Part shown: piece after piece, positions 32,210 through 43,920 of the stretch
Layout of the letters: each line of letters starts with the position of its first letter
How positions within the stretch are numbered: the stretch's first letter is position 1
NCBI GenBank assembly: GCA_964017045.1
Contig: OZ024807.1
Location: forward strand, 8,041,481-8,105,480
Direction of reading: 5' to 3'
Origin: Omphiscola glabra
Taxonomy: Eukaryota; Mollusca; Gastropoda; Lymnaeidae
DNA length: 64,000 nt
The notes under the pieces: generated by a model
The model's input: only the letters and a program-made list of their open reading frames with translations
Told to the model about the DNA's origin: nothing
The model's database searches: none
Made by a program: the position numbers and the translations under genes

Positions 32210-33271
32210 TTAATTTCCACTGCTTTCCCCATTCTCAAGAACTTTGACTTTACTGTCACAGAAGATCTGATCAAATAGTCTCCTGTACTTGCTGCTCATG
32301 GTGTAGTAGATGAAAATAGTGAACCCCGAGTTCGCCGACTCGAGCAAATTCCCGAATGTCCACGTGACAAGTTGATAATTATAATACTTCCCCTCTACAC
32401 TGAAGTCAGGGACCACGATCGTTGTGATGCCAATGGCCACTCCCGGGGCATTGCTGAGAATCAACAAAGTAGCGATCAGAGATATCAGTTTCGTCGTCTT
32501 CGTGTCGCGACCGGATACGATTGACGACCGACCTTGACCCGACGTTGCAGTCTTCCGCCATTTTGAGGTTCGCCGCAGGTTGAGCACGAGGACCACCGTA
32601 AACAGAATGACAGTCACGAAAATGAGAAAGGCGAAGACGGCGTTGATGATGTACGCCACTGTGTCCATCTGCTTCCATTCGACCGTCACGCGCAGGTCGA
32701 TGACGCTCTCGTTGACCAGCGGATTGTAGGTCCAGCCGATGTAAGCTTTGTTGTATTCGGGAACGACCAGCAGCGCGTTGACCAGGTAGATGAGGCTGAC
32801 GACGAGACACGTTTTCGCCGGGCTGAGCAGACGTCTGTAGGTCAAGGGAAACGTTATGCACACGCAGCGCTCGGCGGCGGCGTAGGCTGTGATGCATCCG
32901 GTCACGCGGGAAAAATAACCGCGGGTCCAACCGCCCGTCAGGTAGCACAACCCTTGGCCGAAATGGAAAGTCTCCGCGGCCAGGGGATTTTTACAGATCC
33001 CGAACCACAAGAGGCAAACAAGGCAGCATAGATCCGAGACCGACAAACCGAAAAGAACGATATTGACCGTGGTTGAGAGTCCCTGCCGGACAAAGATGTG
33101 AAGGTTCACCACGTTGGCGACAATGCCGAACAGCGCGACGGTGGCCCCCAGACTGACTTCGTTGACGATTTCAAAGACCAACCTCTCGCTGTTGCTGACA
33201 TCGACGTCTTCCGTTTCCCCCGATATTTCCGAAAGTTCTGATCTTGGCAACGTTAGGTCTGTGCAGTTCAT
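32210..33271 (-). CDS. Class A seven-transmembrane receptor (receptor 3)
   Basis: A single-exon ORF of 353 residues with seven hydrophobic segments: AN at 52-53 (TM1), SVSD with D80 (TM2), AAERC at 132-136 replacing DRY (TM3), and a TM7 containing ANSGFTIFIYYTMSSKYRRL. It has a longer, acidic N-terminus with NCT. It is only distantly related to receptors 1 and 2 but has the same compact class A layout, typical of molluscan lineage-specific receptor expansions. An acceptor-like GAAACAG lies nine bases upstream of the ATG, so a 5'UTR intron is possible. The CDS is GC-rich against its flanks. Ligand unknown; chemosensory or peptide sensing are both possible. Confidence 0.88.
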   Translation of the reverse strand: MNCTDLTLPRSELSEISGETEDVDVSNSERLVFEIVNEVSLGATVALFGIVANVVNLHIFVRQGLSTTVNIVLFGLSVSDLCCLVCLLWFGICKNPLAAETFHFGQGLCYLTGGWTRGYFSRVTGCITAYAAAERCVCITFPLTYRRLLSPAKTCLVVSLIYLVNALLVVPEYNKAYIGWTYNPLVNESVIDLRVTVEWKQMDTVAYIINAVFAFLIFVTVILFTVVLVLNLRRTSKWRKTATSGQGRSSIVSGRDTKTTKLISLIATLLILSNAPGVAIGITTIVVPDFSVEGKYYNYQLVTWTFGNLLESANSGFTIFIYYTMSSKYRRLFDQIFCDSKVKVLENGESSGN

Positions 33272-33739
33272 CCTGGCTGTTTCAAAACCGTCAAGACAAT
33301 AAATTGTTTTTCGCGTGATGTCTTGTCATCGACATGTCATCTGTGAAGCGAAACATTTGCAAATGAGGAATACATATTAAAATGAGATTGTTTTAAAAGG
33401 AACACTATATATATATTTACTGCAATGACTATAACATTTTTAGTGTTTGCATCAGATTAAGTAAGATTGTGAGATGCAATTCGAAACTTTAAATTTTGCA
33501 ATATGTATTTCCATTGTTAATTTTAACGCTCAAGAAAAAAAAAATGTGTTTCACATGTAATCTTATATACAGTTAATTAAATTTGTTTCCACACCAAGTT
33601 GACCGGGTTTATTTTTTATACGTAAAATAAGAATATCAATTACATGTAATAAAAAAAGGCATATATTGTTTAGGCTAGATGTTATAAGACACCGTGGTTT
33701 GTGAGAACGACTACGTTGAAAAAAAAATAATCATTATAC
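33272..33739. other. 5' flank of receptor 3
   Basis: AT-rich; no element recognised before the SPIN-like copy. Confidence 0.5.
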
Positions 33740-33917
33740 CAGTGTTTCTTAAATTTTTTAAAGAAGCGACCCTTTCAGACAGTTCCAGCCACATAATTAT
33801 TTTCGTTGCTATTTTATAACTGTAGAGTATATATTTTTTCAGATGGCCCTAGGCGACCCCCAAGAAAGGGTCTCACGACCCCCAAAGGGGTCGTGACCCA
33901 CAGGTTGAGAACCGCTG
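33740..33917 (+). mobile_element. SPIN-like hAT, copy D
   Basis: Left end CAGTGTTTCTTAAA (diverged), right end GACCCACAGGTTGAGAACCG + CTG; interior TTATTTTCGTTGCT and GGCGACCCC. Flanks CATTATAC and CAATAGAC match at 6 of 8 with a TA core. Confidence 0.85.
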
Positions 33918-35750
33918 CAATAGACAGTGCCAACACAATGTATTACAACATGTGATGGCTCATACATTTTACTCGTATCATATAAGAAAAGGTTTTTACT
34001 ACAAGGGCCGATCCGAGGGAAACCGGTGCCCGGGGCGAAGCGTGATATTGTCACCGTCTAATATACATTATATAGATATATATAAGTGTCGGTCGGGGAA
34101 AACGTGTAAAAATAGGATTTTGTTGTTCCATTCTCTTTGTGATATGGGATGTAATCGTTTAAGTAACTGAGCCGGGGGTAAGTACCCCCCCCCCTTTTTC
34201 GCACGACACTGTTAAAATATACAGGCAGAACTTCCGTCGTCACGTGTCTTCAACTGATAAGCCTAAATAATTTTTTTGGGTTCTAAATGGAGAATATCTA
34301 TACAGAAAAAAATTTATAACTCACCAATAAGTTTCATCTCTAGATGTTGACGTCAGTAATCAAATTTAAAATTGTTTTTAAAACAAAACAAAACAGTTTT
34401 ACTTCACAAAGAGAATTCCAGTGAAATAGTTAGCCATCTCGAGCACTTTGCAGAACTCCGAATTATATACCTCGCGTTGAATTGCTAGATTCTGAACCTG
34501 GGTTAAGAAGTAATAGGCCAACCATGAATCAATTCAGCAATCTACAAGCCCACTTTGATTTTGCTGCAAGTTCGAAAAGGTTTTAAAAGATTGAATGGTA
34601 AAAAAAATAAAATAAAAACCTAAATATTGAGTCAAAATGCAATTATCTTGTAAGTTAATTAAGATCCTTATAAAAAAAAACAATTTTTAATCAAAATTCA
34701 ATATTCGCACAAATATCCAGAAAACAAAAAAAAAACAAAAAATAATGTCAATAATATTTGAAATAAAATTAACCCTTCCCACATCCTCAAACTCACCCCA
34801 CCACACCCCACCAAAATGTAACACTTTTAATGTCATTGACCTGACGTAAAAAAAATCGTTCGACGTATTTTCAAACCATAATAATTGTTTCGTGGTCTCG
34901 TGTCGTAAAATTGCGTCACAATTAAAAGATCCGCAAATTAACCACGCGATGGAAGTGGGGCTTCAAACATCACACCTGACAAGAGTATGTGTACTGTTTT
35001 AGCGCGCGCAATTTGTGTAAATACATTTTTGATAGGCTGTGTCATGACTAACGCTACACTCTCCAAACAAAAGAAAATGTCAAGGAATGACAGTTGTGTT
35101 GTTAGAGGCTGGGTTAAAAAAATATGATTGGGGGGAAAAAAACAATCACAACAAAGGAAAATTATCCGATGACGTGAACACTTTGTGGGAGAAAACTTTA
35201 GCTCGAGGGTTATCAAATTTATTCACCCACACCACCCGTTACAAACACAGCTTTTTGCAATAAAGACATAATATATTTAAAACAATTATATTATATAAAA
35301 AAAATTGTTTCCTTTATTAAAGTTAAAAGTTTTTTCCTAAGCAAGTTTAACACGTCCGCCCACGTTCTTCTTTGTTTACCGTACAACAAATGCCGTGGCT
35401 TATTTACACAGAGAGGCTCTTGACAATTATGACAGGTCGATACTAATTGAATGCTATGGAAATGGTCGGTGAAATCGTCGTTCGATAAAAAATATTTATA
35501 AAATGCTTAAAATTAAAGAAAATAAAAGATACAAATAAAAACGTCATTACTATATTGTTACATATACAGCAAAACTTAAGGATTTGAGCAATTTAAAGAT
35601 GTGGCTTAAAATAAACTTTTATCTTAACAACGACCGCAAAATGGATTTTCTGGGAAGAAATTAGTTAACCAAAGACGAAGCAGATCATGTCTGGACGCTG
35701 GATAAAGAAAAAAAAAGGTTTAATTTAGAGATAGGTATAAGAAGGTGTTA
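33918..35750. other. Intergenic, no gene recognised
   Basis: AT-rich. A GC-richer patch at 34000-34050 and a C run near 34190 are the only departures seen. Confidence 0.5.
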
Positions 35751-35759
35751 GCCTGATGG

Positions 35760-36010
35760 ATATTTGTTGTCTTGCTGGGCATAATGAAGATACGTTGTAT
35801 TGATGGGCATAATGAAGATATGTTGTAATGGTGGGCATAATGAAGATACGTTGTATTTGTGGGCATAATTAAGACGATATGGATTGGTGGGCATAATGAA
35901 GATACGTTGTATTGATGGGCATAATGAAGATATGTTGTAATGGTGGGCATAATGAAGATACGTTGTATTGGTGGGCATAATTAAGACGCTATGGATTGGT
36001 GGGCCTGATG
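35760..36010 (+). repeat. 28-bp minisatellite with four-unit higher-order repeat
   Basis: Units of GGGCATAATGAAGATACGTT type. The variant order (ATTGAT, TAATGGT, ATTTGT or ATTGGT, then TTAAGACG) repeats twice as a block of about 112 bp. Confidence 0.9.
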
Positions 36011-36227
36011 AAGATACCTCGGTAGTTGCCTAGTCAGAAGATGATGTTGATGATGATTGAATACGTTTATAACGCTTCATTAAAAAATCAGATCATTTAG
36101 ACTAGTGCGTCTACTGTCACCACATCTGCCCGTCACTGCAATAGACTGAATGTCAGCACAATATGAAAAACATAATTAAAATGATTCAATTAACTAACCA
36201 AAACCGTGATCCACCGTGATACAATTA

Positions 36228-36475
36228 TCAACCAGATGCAGCGTTGGCGGTCTTACAACCAGATGCAGCGTTGGCGGTCTTACAACCAGACGCAGCGTTG
36301 CCAGTCTTACAACCAGATTCAGCGTTGGCGGTCTTACAACCAGACGCAGCGTTGCCAGTCTTACAACCAGATTCAGCGTTGCCAGTCTTACAACCAGACG
36401 CAGCGTTGCCAGTCTTACAACCAGATTCAGCGTTGCCAGTCTTACAACCAGACGCAGCGTTGCCGGTCTTAGAAC
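36228..36475 (+). repeat. 27-bp minisatellite with two-unit higher-order repeat
   Basis: About nine copies alternating CAGACGCAGCGTTGCC and CAGATTCAGCGTTG starts, giving a 54-bp super-unit. It is open in all three plus frames, so predicted proteins are artefacts. Confidence 0.9.
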
Positions 36476-36539
36476 GTTTTGTGCTAAAGGCAAGAACGAA
36501 TAATGACGTCCCAAAATCATAAATGTTGATCAGTCATAT

Positions 36540-36930
36540 ATTTTCTACTAGGTTTCATCTATTTGTACTAGGATTCATCTATTTTCACTAGGTTTCATCT
36601 ATTTTTACTGGGTTTATACTTAATAGGTTTTATCTATTTTTAGTAGGTTTCATCTATGTTTACTAGATTTCATCTATTGTTACTATGTATCAACTATTTT
36701 TACTAGGTATCATCTATTTTTACTAAGTATTATCTATTTTCTTAGGTTGTATCTATTTTTACTAGGTTTCATCTATTTTAACTAGGTATCATCTATTTTT
36801 AATAGGTTTCATCTTTTTTTACTAGGTATCATCTATTTTTACTAGGTATCATCTATTTTTAATAGGTTTCATCTTTTTTTTACTAGGTATCATCTATTTT
36901 TACTAGGTTTCGTCTATTTTACTAAGTATC
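36540..36930 (+). repeat. 20-bp minisatellite (TTTCATCTATTTTTACTAGG)n
   Basis: About 19 diverged copies, ending at the border of the inverted duplication. Confidence 0.9.
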
Positions 36931-36934
36931 ATCT

Positions 36935-39395
36935 GGTGTAGAGAGGGTAAGTTCCGCCCCTCCATGCACCAACACTCCCCCCCCCCCCCCGCTTTGCGGT
37001 ATGTCAAAAAATATCGCTCCTTATAGTAAGGAAGAACAGTACCGCTGAGGGCGGAGCTCATCCTCCTCTCACCTTTATACGCCTCTGCATAAAAACAAAT
37101 CACCTAGAAAAAAAAAGCTAGAGAAGGCCAAAGGTAATAAAAGCAAGTAGTAGATGATCGTCACTGCACGCGCTCGATAAATTAACATGAAGCTTTCACT
37201 AAATAACAAAAATAAAACATTTCGGATTTTGAGTTTAAATTTAAAAAAAAGAATAATACGATTTTGTGCAGGCAATCGCACCACGGAAAATAACAGTATA
37301 TATTTTATGGAGGGATGCATTTCCGATGGGTTTCCGTTCCTGGATGGGATCCCGTTCCTATTTAGGTCTCGATTCTTGTGGGATCCCGTTATAGATGTAA
37401 TATATTAAACTAATTTTAATTATTTTTTTTTTTATTGACATTTTAATTTGAAAAACAACAACAACAATTATATTAAAAGAGAAAATATAAAATATTTAAA
37501 AATAACTGTATTGAAAGTTAACAAACTGTAAACACAACTCAGGACCAATTCGCGTTTAAAATCGATTTTTCATTGTAAGCCTTTTATCTTTATTTAAAAA
37601 CACATAATATTGGTTTAAAGTGGGCCAGTATTTCTCGCATGAGCGACTTGTGTACGTTATCGATTCCTCCCAGTTTGAATAACGCATAACTGGGTTGCGT
37701 AAGCGACCGCGTCCTCGAAGAAATTCGGGGGCGTCCACATGGGGTTTTGCCTCTTCGCGGCGTGGCAGACTAGTAGGGGGGACTTGTCCACCCGAAGCTA
37801 AAAAACCCCGGCCAAACGCATGACTCCCAACGCAACGGGAGCTGTAACTAACATGATTACTAGTTGCTGTTAATGGGTATGAGGCTTGGGTGGCCCTCAA
37901 AACCCATGCCGATGATTTTAACTACGCGGCCGTGAGAAAGCCGCCCCTAGGCAACCGTTTCGTCCCGCCACTACCAACGTCCCGACCGAAAGACTCCCTG
38001 GGCGGTGGGGGTTGGTAACGCAACACCAAACCACCGGAGTGGAAGCAAAGCCGTCCTGACCCACAGAGAGTTAACTGCGGACGCTTTAAACGCAGCGTCC
38101 TCGGTCGACCGGGCCTCCTCTAGGTCAAGGGGGAGGTTCCCGGCGCCCTCCCGCACGGGCTGGAGTCGGGTTAAGTCCTTCAGTGCTCTGGTTTGTGTGG
38201 GGGAGCGCCGGGGGGGGGGGGGGGGCATTAAGAGCTCACGCTCGACGGCCCACCGATTCCATCTCTTATGCGACATTTGGAATAACGCATAATCTTATAA
38301 CCAATTCATTTTAAAAAAAAGTTCGTTCATTTATTTTATTTTTTTTTTAAGTATTATTCAAATGCTTTTCTTTTTTTAAAAAAAAAATAAATATTTTTTA
38401 TTATATATCTGAACAGAACCACACAGTTCTATACAGATCTAATAATAAAGCTTTACTGCATGAACTCGAAAAACTAGCTGGAAAATATAAGTCATGTGTA
38501 GACATTAGCACTGCTTCTTAATTGCTTCCTCAAAACTTAAGAATGTTTGCACGCTGACATTAATGTCTAAGAATTTTTTTTTTAATTTATGAAGCGAAAG
38601 AATGAAACTAAACATCGCTAAATTATATTTCTATATACGAAAGATCGTCACGGTCGGTCTCTTAGAATCTACTCATTGTTTCTATAGACACCCTCTTGTG
38701 ACGCGGCTTGTTAACTGGGTTATATAAAAAAAATGGTTTGCTTAAAAAATGTTGGGAAAAGTTCGTTTTAGCTTAGAAAACCATCTCCTTTAAATGCGTT
38801 GAATCAAATTCTAGGTTAAAACGAAATTGATTCGCGTAAATATTTCACATCACGTTATTAGTTGTTTCTATGTTCATTCAACAAGATGGTCATTGTGCGT
38901 CTTGCAACATTAAACATAAAATATCAGTTGAAATTAATGTACAATCCTTTCGATCGCTCTAATAAAGAATTGCATGTTAATATTTTTTTAGAAACATTAG
39001 GCATACAACATCAGAGAGTATTATTATTCAAAACTTTCATTCAATCCAATAAATAATTGAATTTAAATTATGTAGAAAAGTGTTTCCCAAAGTCTTGCTC
39101 GCCAACCCTTCTCTTTCCTGCGGTCGCGTAACATAATCATAGACTGCATTTGGGTGTAGTAGAGGAACCCGTCAATTGCCATGACAAAGTGGGATGCTTT
39201 GCAATACAGAGACTAAAATCAAACGCACCAATCATCATTTTATAAAACCAACGAAGGGGACAATTACGTCATAAAGAACGGATATTTTATTTTTAAAAAA
39301 AACATTAACTTTTGGTTTCTTTAGATCTTATTTTTTATTTTTTAAATTTTTCTTTGGGTCACTTAAATGTGCTACGGAAATTGTCGAGATGCATA
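36935..39395 (-). repeat. Inverted duplication arm (partner 61416-63320)
   Basis: Anchors in reverse complement: GTGCAGGCAATCGCACCACG near 37266 with 62926; GCATGAGCGACTTGTGTAC near 37638 with 62535; TATACGAAAGATCGTCA near 38634 with 62148; CAACATCAGAGAGTATTATT near 39008 with 61765. A related third copy is at 45640-46250 and 47420-47660. This arm carries an extra 591-bp insertion. Confidence 0.85.
37690..38280. mobile_element. 591-bp GC-rich insertion with 12-bp direct repeats
   Basis: It is absent from the partner arm near 62500. AATAACGCATAA flanks it at 37678-37689 and 38281-38292, which looks like a target-site duplication. It contains the 37-nt hairpin core at 38074-38110 that also occurs at 31224, and a G run at 38211-38225. 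There is no poly-A tail, and no TIRs were seen; class unknown. Confidence 0.7.
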
Positions 39396-39397
39396 AT

Positions 39398-40395
39398 TTC
39401 TTTGTTATCATCCACCATTCCTTTGTTGAGAGACCCCATTCCTTTCTTGAGATGCATCATTCATTTCTTGAGATGCATCATTCATTTCTTGAGAGGCCCC
39501 ATTCATTTCTTGAGATGCATCATTCCTCTCTTGAGATGCATCATTCCTCTCTTGAGATGCATCATTCCTTTCTTGAGATGCATCATTATTTCTTGAGATG
39601 CATCATTCATTTCTTGAGATGCATCATGAATTTCTTGAGAGCCCCCATTCATTTCCTGAGATGCATCATTCATTTCTTGAGATGCATCATTCATTTCTTG
39701 AGATGCATCATTCATTTCTTGAGATGCATCATTCATTTCTTGAGATGCATCATTCATTTCTTGAGATGCATCATTCATTTCTTGAGAGCCCCCATTCATT
39801 TCTTGAGATGCATCATTCATTTCTTGAGATGCATCATTCATTTCTTGAGAGGCCCCATTCATTTCTTGAGATGCATCATTCATTTCTTGAGATGCATCAT
39901 TCCTCTCTTGAGATGCATCATTCCTTTCTTGAGATGCATCATTATTTCTTGAGATGCATCATTCATTTCTTGAGATGCATCATTCATTTCTTGAGAGCCC
40001 CCATTCCTTTCTTGAGATACATCATTCCTTTATTGAAATGCATCATTCATTTCTTGAGAGCCCCCATTCCTTTCTTGAGATGCATCATTCCTTTGTTGAG
40101 ATGCATCATTCATTTCTTGAGATGCATCATTCCTCTCTTGAGATGCATCATTCCTCTCTTGAGATGCATCATTCCTTTCTTGAGATGCATCATTCATTTC
40201 TTGAGATGCATCATTCATTTCTTGAGAGCCCCCATTCCTTTCTTGAGATACATCATTCCTTTATTGAAATGCATCATTCATTTCTTGAGATGCATCATTC
40301 CTTTGTTGAGATGCATCATTCCTTTCTTGAGATGCATCATTCATTTCTTGAGATACATCATTCCTTTATTGATATGCACCATTTGTTTGTTGAAA
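39398..40395 (+). repeat. 21-bp minisatellite (CATTCATTTCTTGAGATGCAT)n, about 1 kb
   Basis: About 47 copies. Variants with GAGAGCCCCCATTC or GAGAGGCCCCATTC replace GAGATGCATCATTC at intervals, and longer blocks of variants recur. It is open in several frames, producing a spurious 303-residue ORF. The same satellite, reverse-complemented and with about eight copies, is at 61232-61412 beside the partner arm. Confidence 0.95.
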
Positions 40396-40930
40396 TTTAG
40401 CGTTCCTTGTTCGGTCAACTCTATGCACAGCTGGATAATTCAAGTTCTTAACATTTCAATTTCAAATTTTATTTTTCTCTTCAATTTAAGCTATCAAAAG
40501 AAACTCTAAAGAACATCTGTTACATGCAAGTATCTTTTATTCTAGATCTATTTCAATCTAAACTGAACGATATTTGGCATTTAGATAGATCTCTAGATGC
40601 ATTTGGTACGAATGAGAACATAAATAAATATTTTTTGTACGATTTAAAATTTAAAAAATACTTACCTGTAACCTCATCTGTTGGCAAAGAAAAGCATTAG
40701 TTAGGTCTGGGCGGAAGCAAGTAGTGAGGCAGGCCAAAGCCATACATGGGCTTTGGCGCCACAGGGATGGATGGATGGACGGATGGATAATCATCTCTAC
40801 TTGTTTGGGAAACTTAGAATTAAATTCGGGAGTAATTGAAAAGCGTCTTTCCTTTAGACCCTTTTTTTCAGATTGGAAAGCTTTAAAATGTACAGCAAAG
40901 TGTTATGTGCTTGGACTTGTTGAACACTAT
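40396..40930. other. Intergenic, nothing recognised
   Basis: AT-rich; a GATG(G) run near 40765-40785 only. Confidence 0.5.
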
Positions 40931-41944
40931 GATGGCGACAAACAGTCCTAAGCGTAGGTCAGATTTATGTCTTGAGAATTTGTGACACCTTGTGACAGGG
41001 GGGAAGGGGTTTCAAATTGCGCGATGTCCTATATTTTTAAATTTTTGTTAAATCTAAAATTTTCTAATTTTGAAAACTGAAATTTAATCTTAATTCAATT
41101 AATTTTAAAAAACATTAATTTGTGATCGAAATTGACCCAGGTATTATAGGTAACGTGAACCTCAGTCGCTCACACCTTTTGGGCACTAACTGTTGTGGCC
41201 ATTTTACATTCGGCGCGGGAACGACTTCGTTGTTTCGCGTCACAGATTTCTAATAATACTACATCATAATCCATTATCATTATGGTAAAATGTTAAATAA
41301 AAAATAAAATGCTAGTTTAGTTTTTTTTTTTTTTTTAGGTGTGACGCGACCCTAAACGTAGGGGGGGACGAGTAAATAATTTGTGACACTTTGTGACGGG
41401 GGGAGGGTGTCTAAAAAGGTCATTTTTGCGTGAAGTAATTTGCGAACGACCCACATATCTGGTAGTGTGTTCAAACTGTATCATAATATCGTTGGAATTT
41501 AAATAGTTTATTGAGAAGCAAATAATTTATGTGAATAAAACAATACACGATTCTCTTTAATTATGATTACGCAAAATACAAATTCAAATTTTTGGGCAAA
41601 GGCACTTATTTGTAAAACGAAAACATTAATGTAAGTATAAATTACATTTAAATTATATATATATTTATATATAAATGACCATACCTAAAAGGACAGAAAT
41701 TGAAAGTATACGAATGAAAAAAACCCCGAACGAAGACAAAGATCAGGAGAACGCTAAGGAAATGCGTTAAAGTACATTATAAAAACAAAATAGGAAAAAA
41801 GACATTGCCGTCATATATTAATAACATCAGGTGTATTACTCGCACACAGTAGACTAGTAGCTGCATGGGGAATATTCCTTTATGGTTAGCACCAAGGAAA
41901 TATTTAGAGTAAGATCGTTGTTGTTTTTGTTGTTTTTTTTTGCA

Positions 41945-42128
41945 TGCCGTGTTGAAGAACATCCGTAAAACACCCGTCAAACATTCGCCAAACATCCGTA
42001 AACATCCGTCAAACATCCTAAAACATCCGTCAAACATCCGTCAAACATCCGACAAACATCCGTCAAACATCCGTCAAACATTTGCCAAATATCCGTAAAA
42101 CACCCGTCAAACATCCGTAAAACATCCA
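41945..42128 (+). repeat. 11-bp minisatellite (CATCCGTCAAA)n
   Basis: About 16 copies with AACATTCGCC and AACACCCGTC variants. Confidence 0.9.
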
Positions 42129-42429
42129 GACAAAAAAGCCGTTTGTTCCGTTTCTAAGCGTAGCTCATTATAGCAGCGGCCACATCATAAGAAAGTGTAC
42201 CCAGCTCTAAGCTCAAGTAAGTTAACTTTTATTTTCTGCTAGGCGTGTTTCGGAGAGTGCCACTGTGTCGAGATTATATATATAGCAAGTCCACCTGTAT
42301 TATTATGTTTTGTGTTATCTTTTAAATCTTCATCCGGGAGCTGTGAACTGAAATAACCAAACTGTATAGAGTTCCAGAACATTGCATGACTATACACAGT
42401 AAAATGTTCCATTAAATGTTTATTAAAAT

Positions 42430-42695
42430 GTAACACTTGACTACAATGTTACACATTGCGACAATGTTACACATTACCACAAGGTGACACTTTACTACAA
42501 TGTAATACAAAAATACAATGTAACACATTACTACAATGTTACACATCGCTACAACGTTACACAGGGCTGCACTGTAACATATTATTACAATGTTACCTTT
42601 TACTACAACGTATCATATTACTACATTGTTACACATGCCTACAATGTAAAATATTTATGCAATGTTACAAATTACTACAATATTACACGGCACAA
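42430..42695 (+). repeat. 18-bp minisatellite (ACAATGTTACACATTACT)n
   Basis: About 15 diverged copies. The reverse complement of the same array is at 52868-53150 in the partner arm, so the array predates the duplication. Confidence 0.9.
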
Positions 42696-43499
42696 TTCCA
42701 CACTTAAAACATGCACATCCGAATTCTTGTCAAAGTAATTGACAATCCACTCCAAAAATCAATTCCTTGAAAAGCTGGAACTGATATCACAAAGTAAAGC
42801 TGGAGTTTCTTTAATTTAATATCAATATATCCATCTCTGTTCTGGTCTCTTTCTCCTTCCACCAGTATTATTGTATTTTGTGTTCTGATCACCCAGACCA
42901 CTTCCATATCCACTGACTAACCATCTTTCACCTTCTTACTCCAATGATCAGGTGCTCGAATGGAACTAATTTTTTTAAAAAACCAACAATGCATGATATT
43001 TAAAAGTTTTAACTTTCCCTATTTATCCATTCACATAAAAATAAGACTTTAAAAAACAACTCCCATTCAAAATTATCCCCCTTCAAACATCATACATTTG
43101 TTCAAATGGCTTTCGAACAAATGTGTTTCATATTATTTTCCGTAAACTTTTTGAATTAATTTAATTAAGTTGAAATATTATAAAAAATAAGTATCCATCT
43201 TTTAAGACATCAGCAAGAATATCAGTGTTAAAATTGCTTGCTTTCTTTTAACTTGTGTGTTGGAAATATTGTTGCCCATCTCAAGTATGTGTATATTTCT
43301 CAACACCTTTAATGTAGGTTTTTAATATTTTGCCTTATTTTTAAATAAGAAAAATAACTCGTTTTTCCAATTAAACTATATGATCGACAATTTAAATTTA
43401 ATCTAATGAAATTGATCTAAAATATTCAAAAAATTTAACGATTTCCTTACCAAACATTAATTTATTTGAATGTTTTCTTCAATTTGTTATTTTTTCATT

Positions 43500-43920
43500 T
43501 AAATTGCATGTTTAATACATTTGCATATGTAATGAACTGACTTGGGTGTGGGCATTTTGTTTCATGAAAGTTGTTGATATTGAGTTGGTGATAGGTTGTT
43601 TTTGGACAAATTGTGATTGGTTGGAGGGGTATGTAAGGTCAGGTCCTGAGATTCGTTCGTGAAAGTTATTTTTTTGTGAGGACACTGCGTGATCATTGTG
43701 GTGAGGAGGTGCACGCTAATTAGTCAGTAGAAATGAGATTGGTCTGAGTGATCATTGTGGTGAGAAGGTGCACGCCGAATCAGACAGTAGATGTAAGAGC
43801 GATCTGGGGATAAAAAGTAGTGTCTTGGAGAATTTCAAGTGAGAAAGTTTTTGTAAACTGTCAGTTGCTACAATAATAAAGGATCGTCATTACTTTCATT
43901 GAACGTTGGTTATTGATTTA
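43500..43920 (+). repeat. Dispersed repeat, possibly LTR-like
   Basis: Shares TGAACTGAC, AATTGTGATTGG and GTGATCATTGT...AAGGTG blocks in order with 52440-52690. It contains an internal tandem duplication of about 66 bp (from 43690 and 43749), GGATAAAAAGTAG and AATAAAGGATCG. TATA-like and polyA-like motifs suggest an LTR, but the termini are not clear. Confidence 0.35.

Larger units (their letters stand above)
40930..42960 (-). repeat. Second inverted duplication, left arm (partner 52600-53680)
   Basis: Reverse-complement anchors: CGGCGCGGGAACGACTTCGT near 41211 with 53340; ACCCAGGTATTATAGGTAAC near 41134 with 53420; ATATCCATCTCTG near 42827 with 52738. Relative to the partner it has about 1 kb extra between 41300 and 42290, including a GTGACACTTTGTGACGGGGG block (41382) that also occurs near 40983 and, inverted, near 53580. 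Confidence 0.75.

Noticed and set aside
3377..40395. CRISPR array
   Set aside because: All arrays are head-to-tail tandem repeats without unique spacers, in a eukaryotic setting.
39389..40509. Long open frames of up to 303 codons
   Set aside because: They are the 21-bp satellite read in several frames (unit divisible by three); no start context, splice sites or composition of a real protein.
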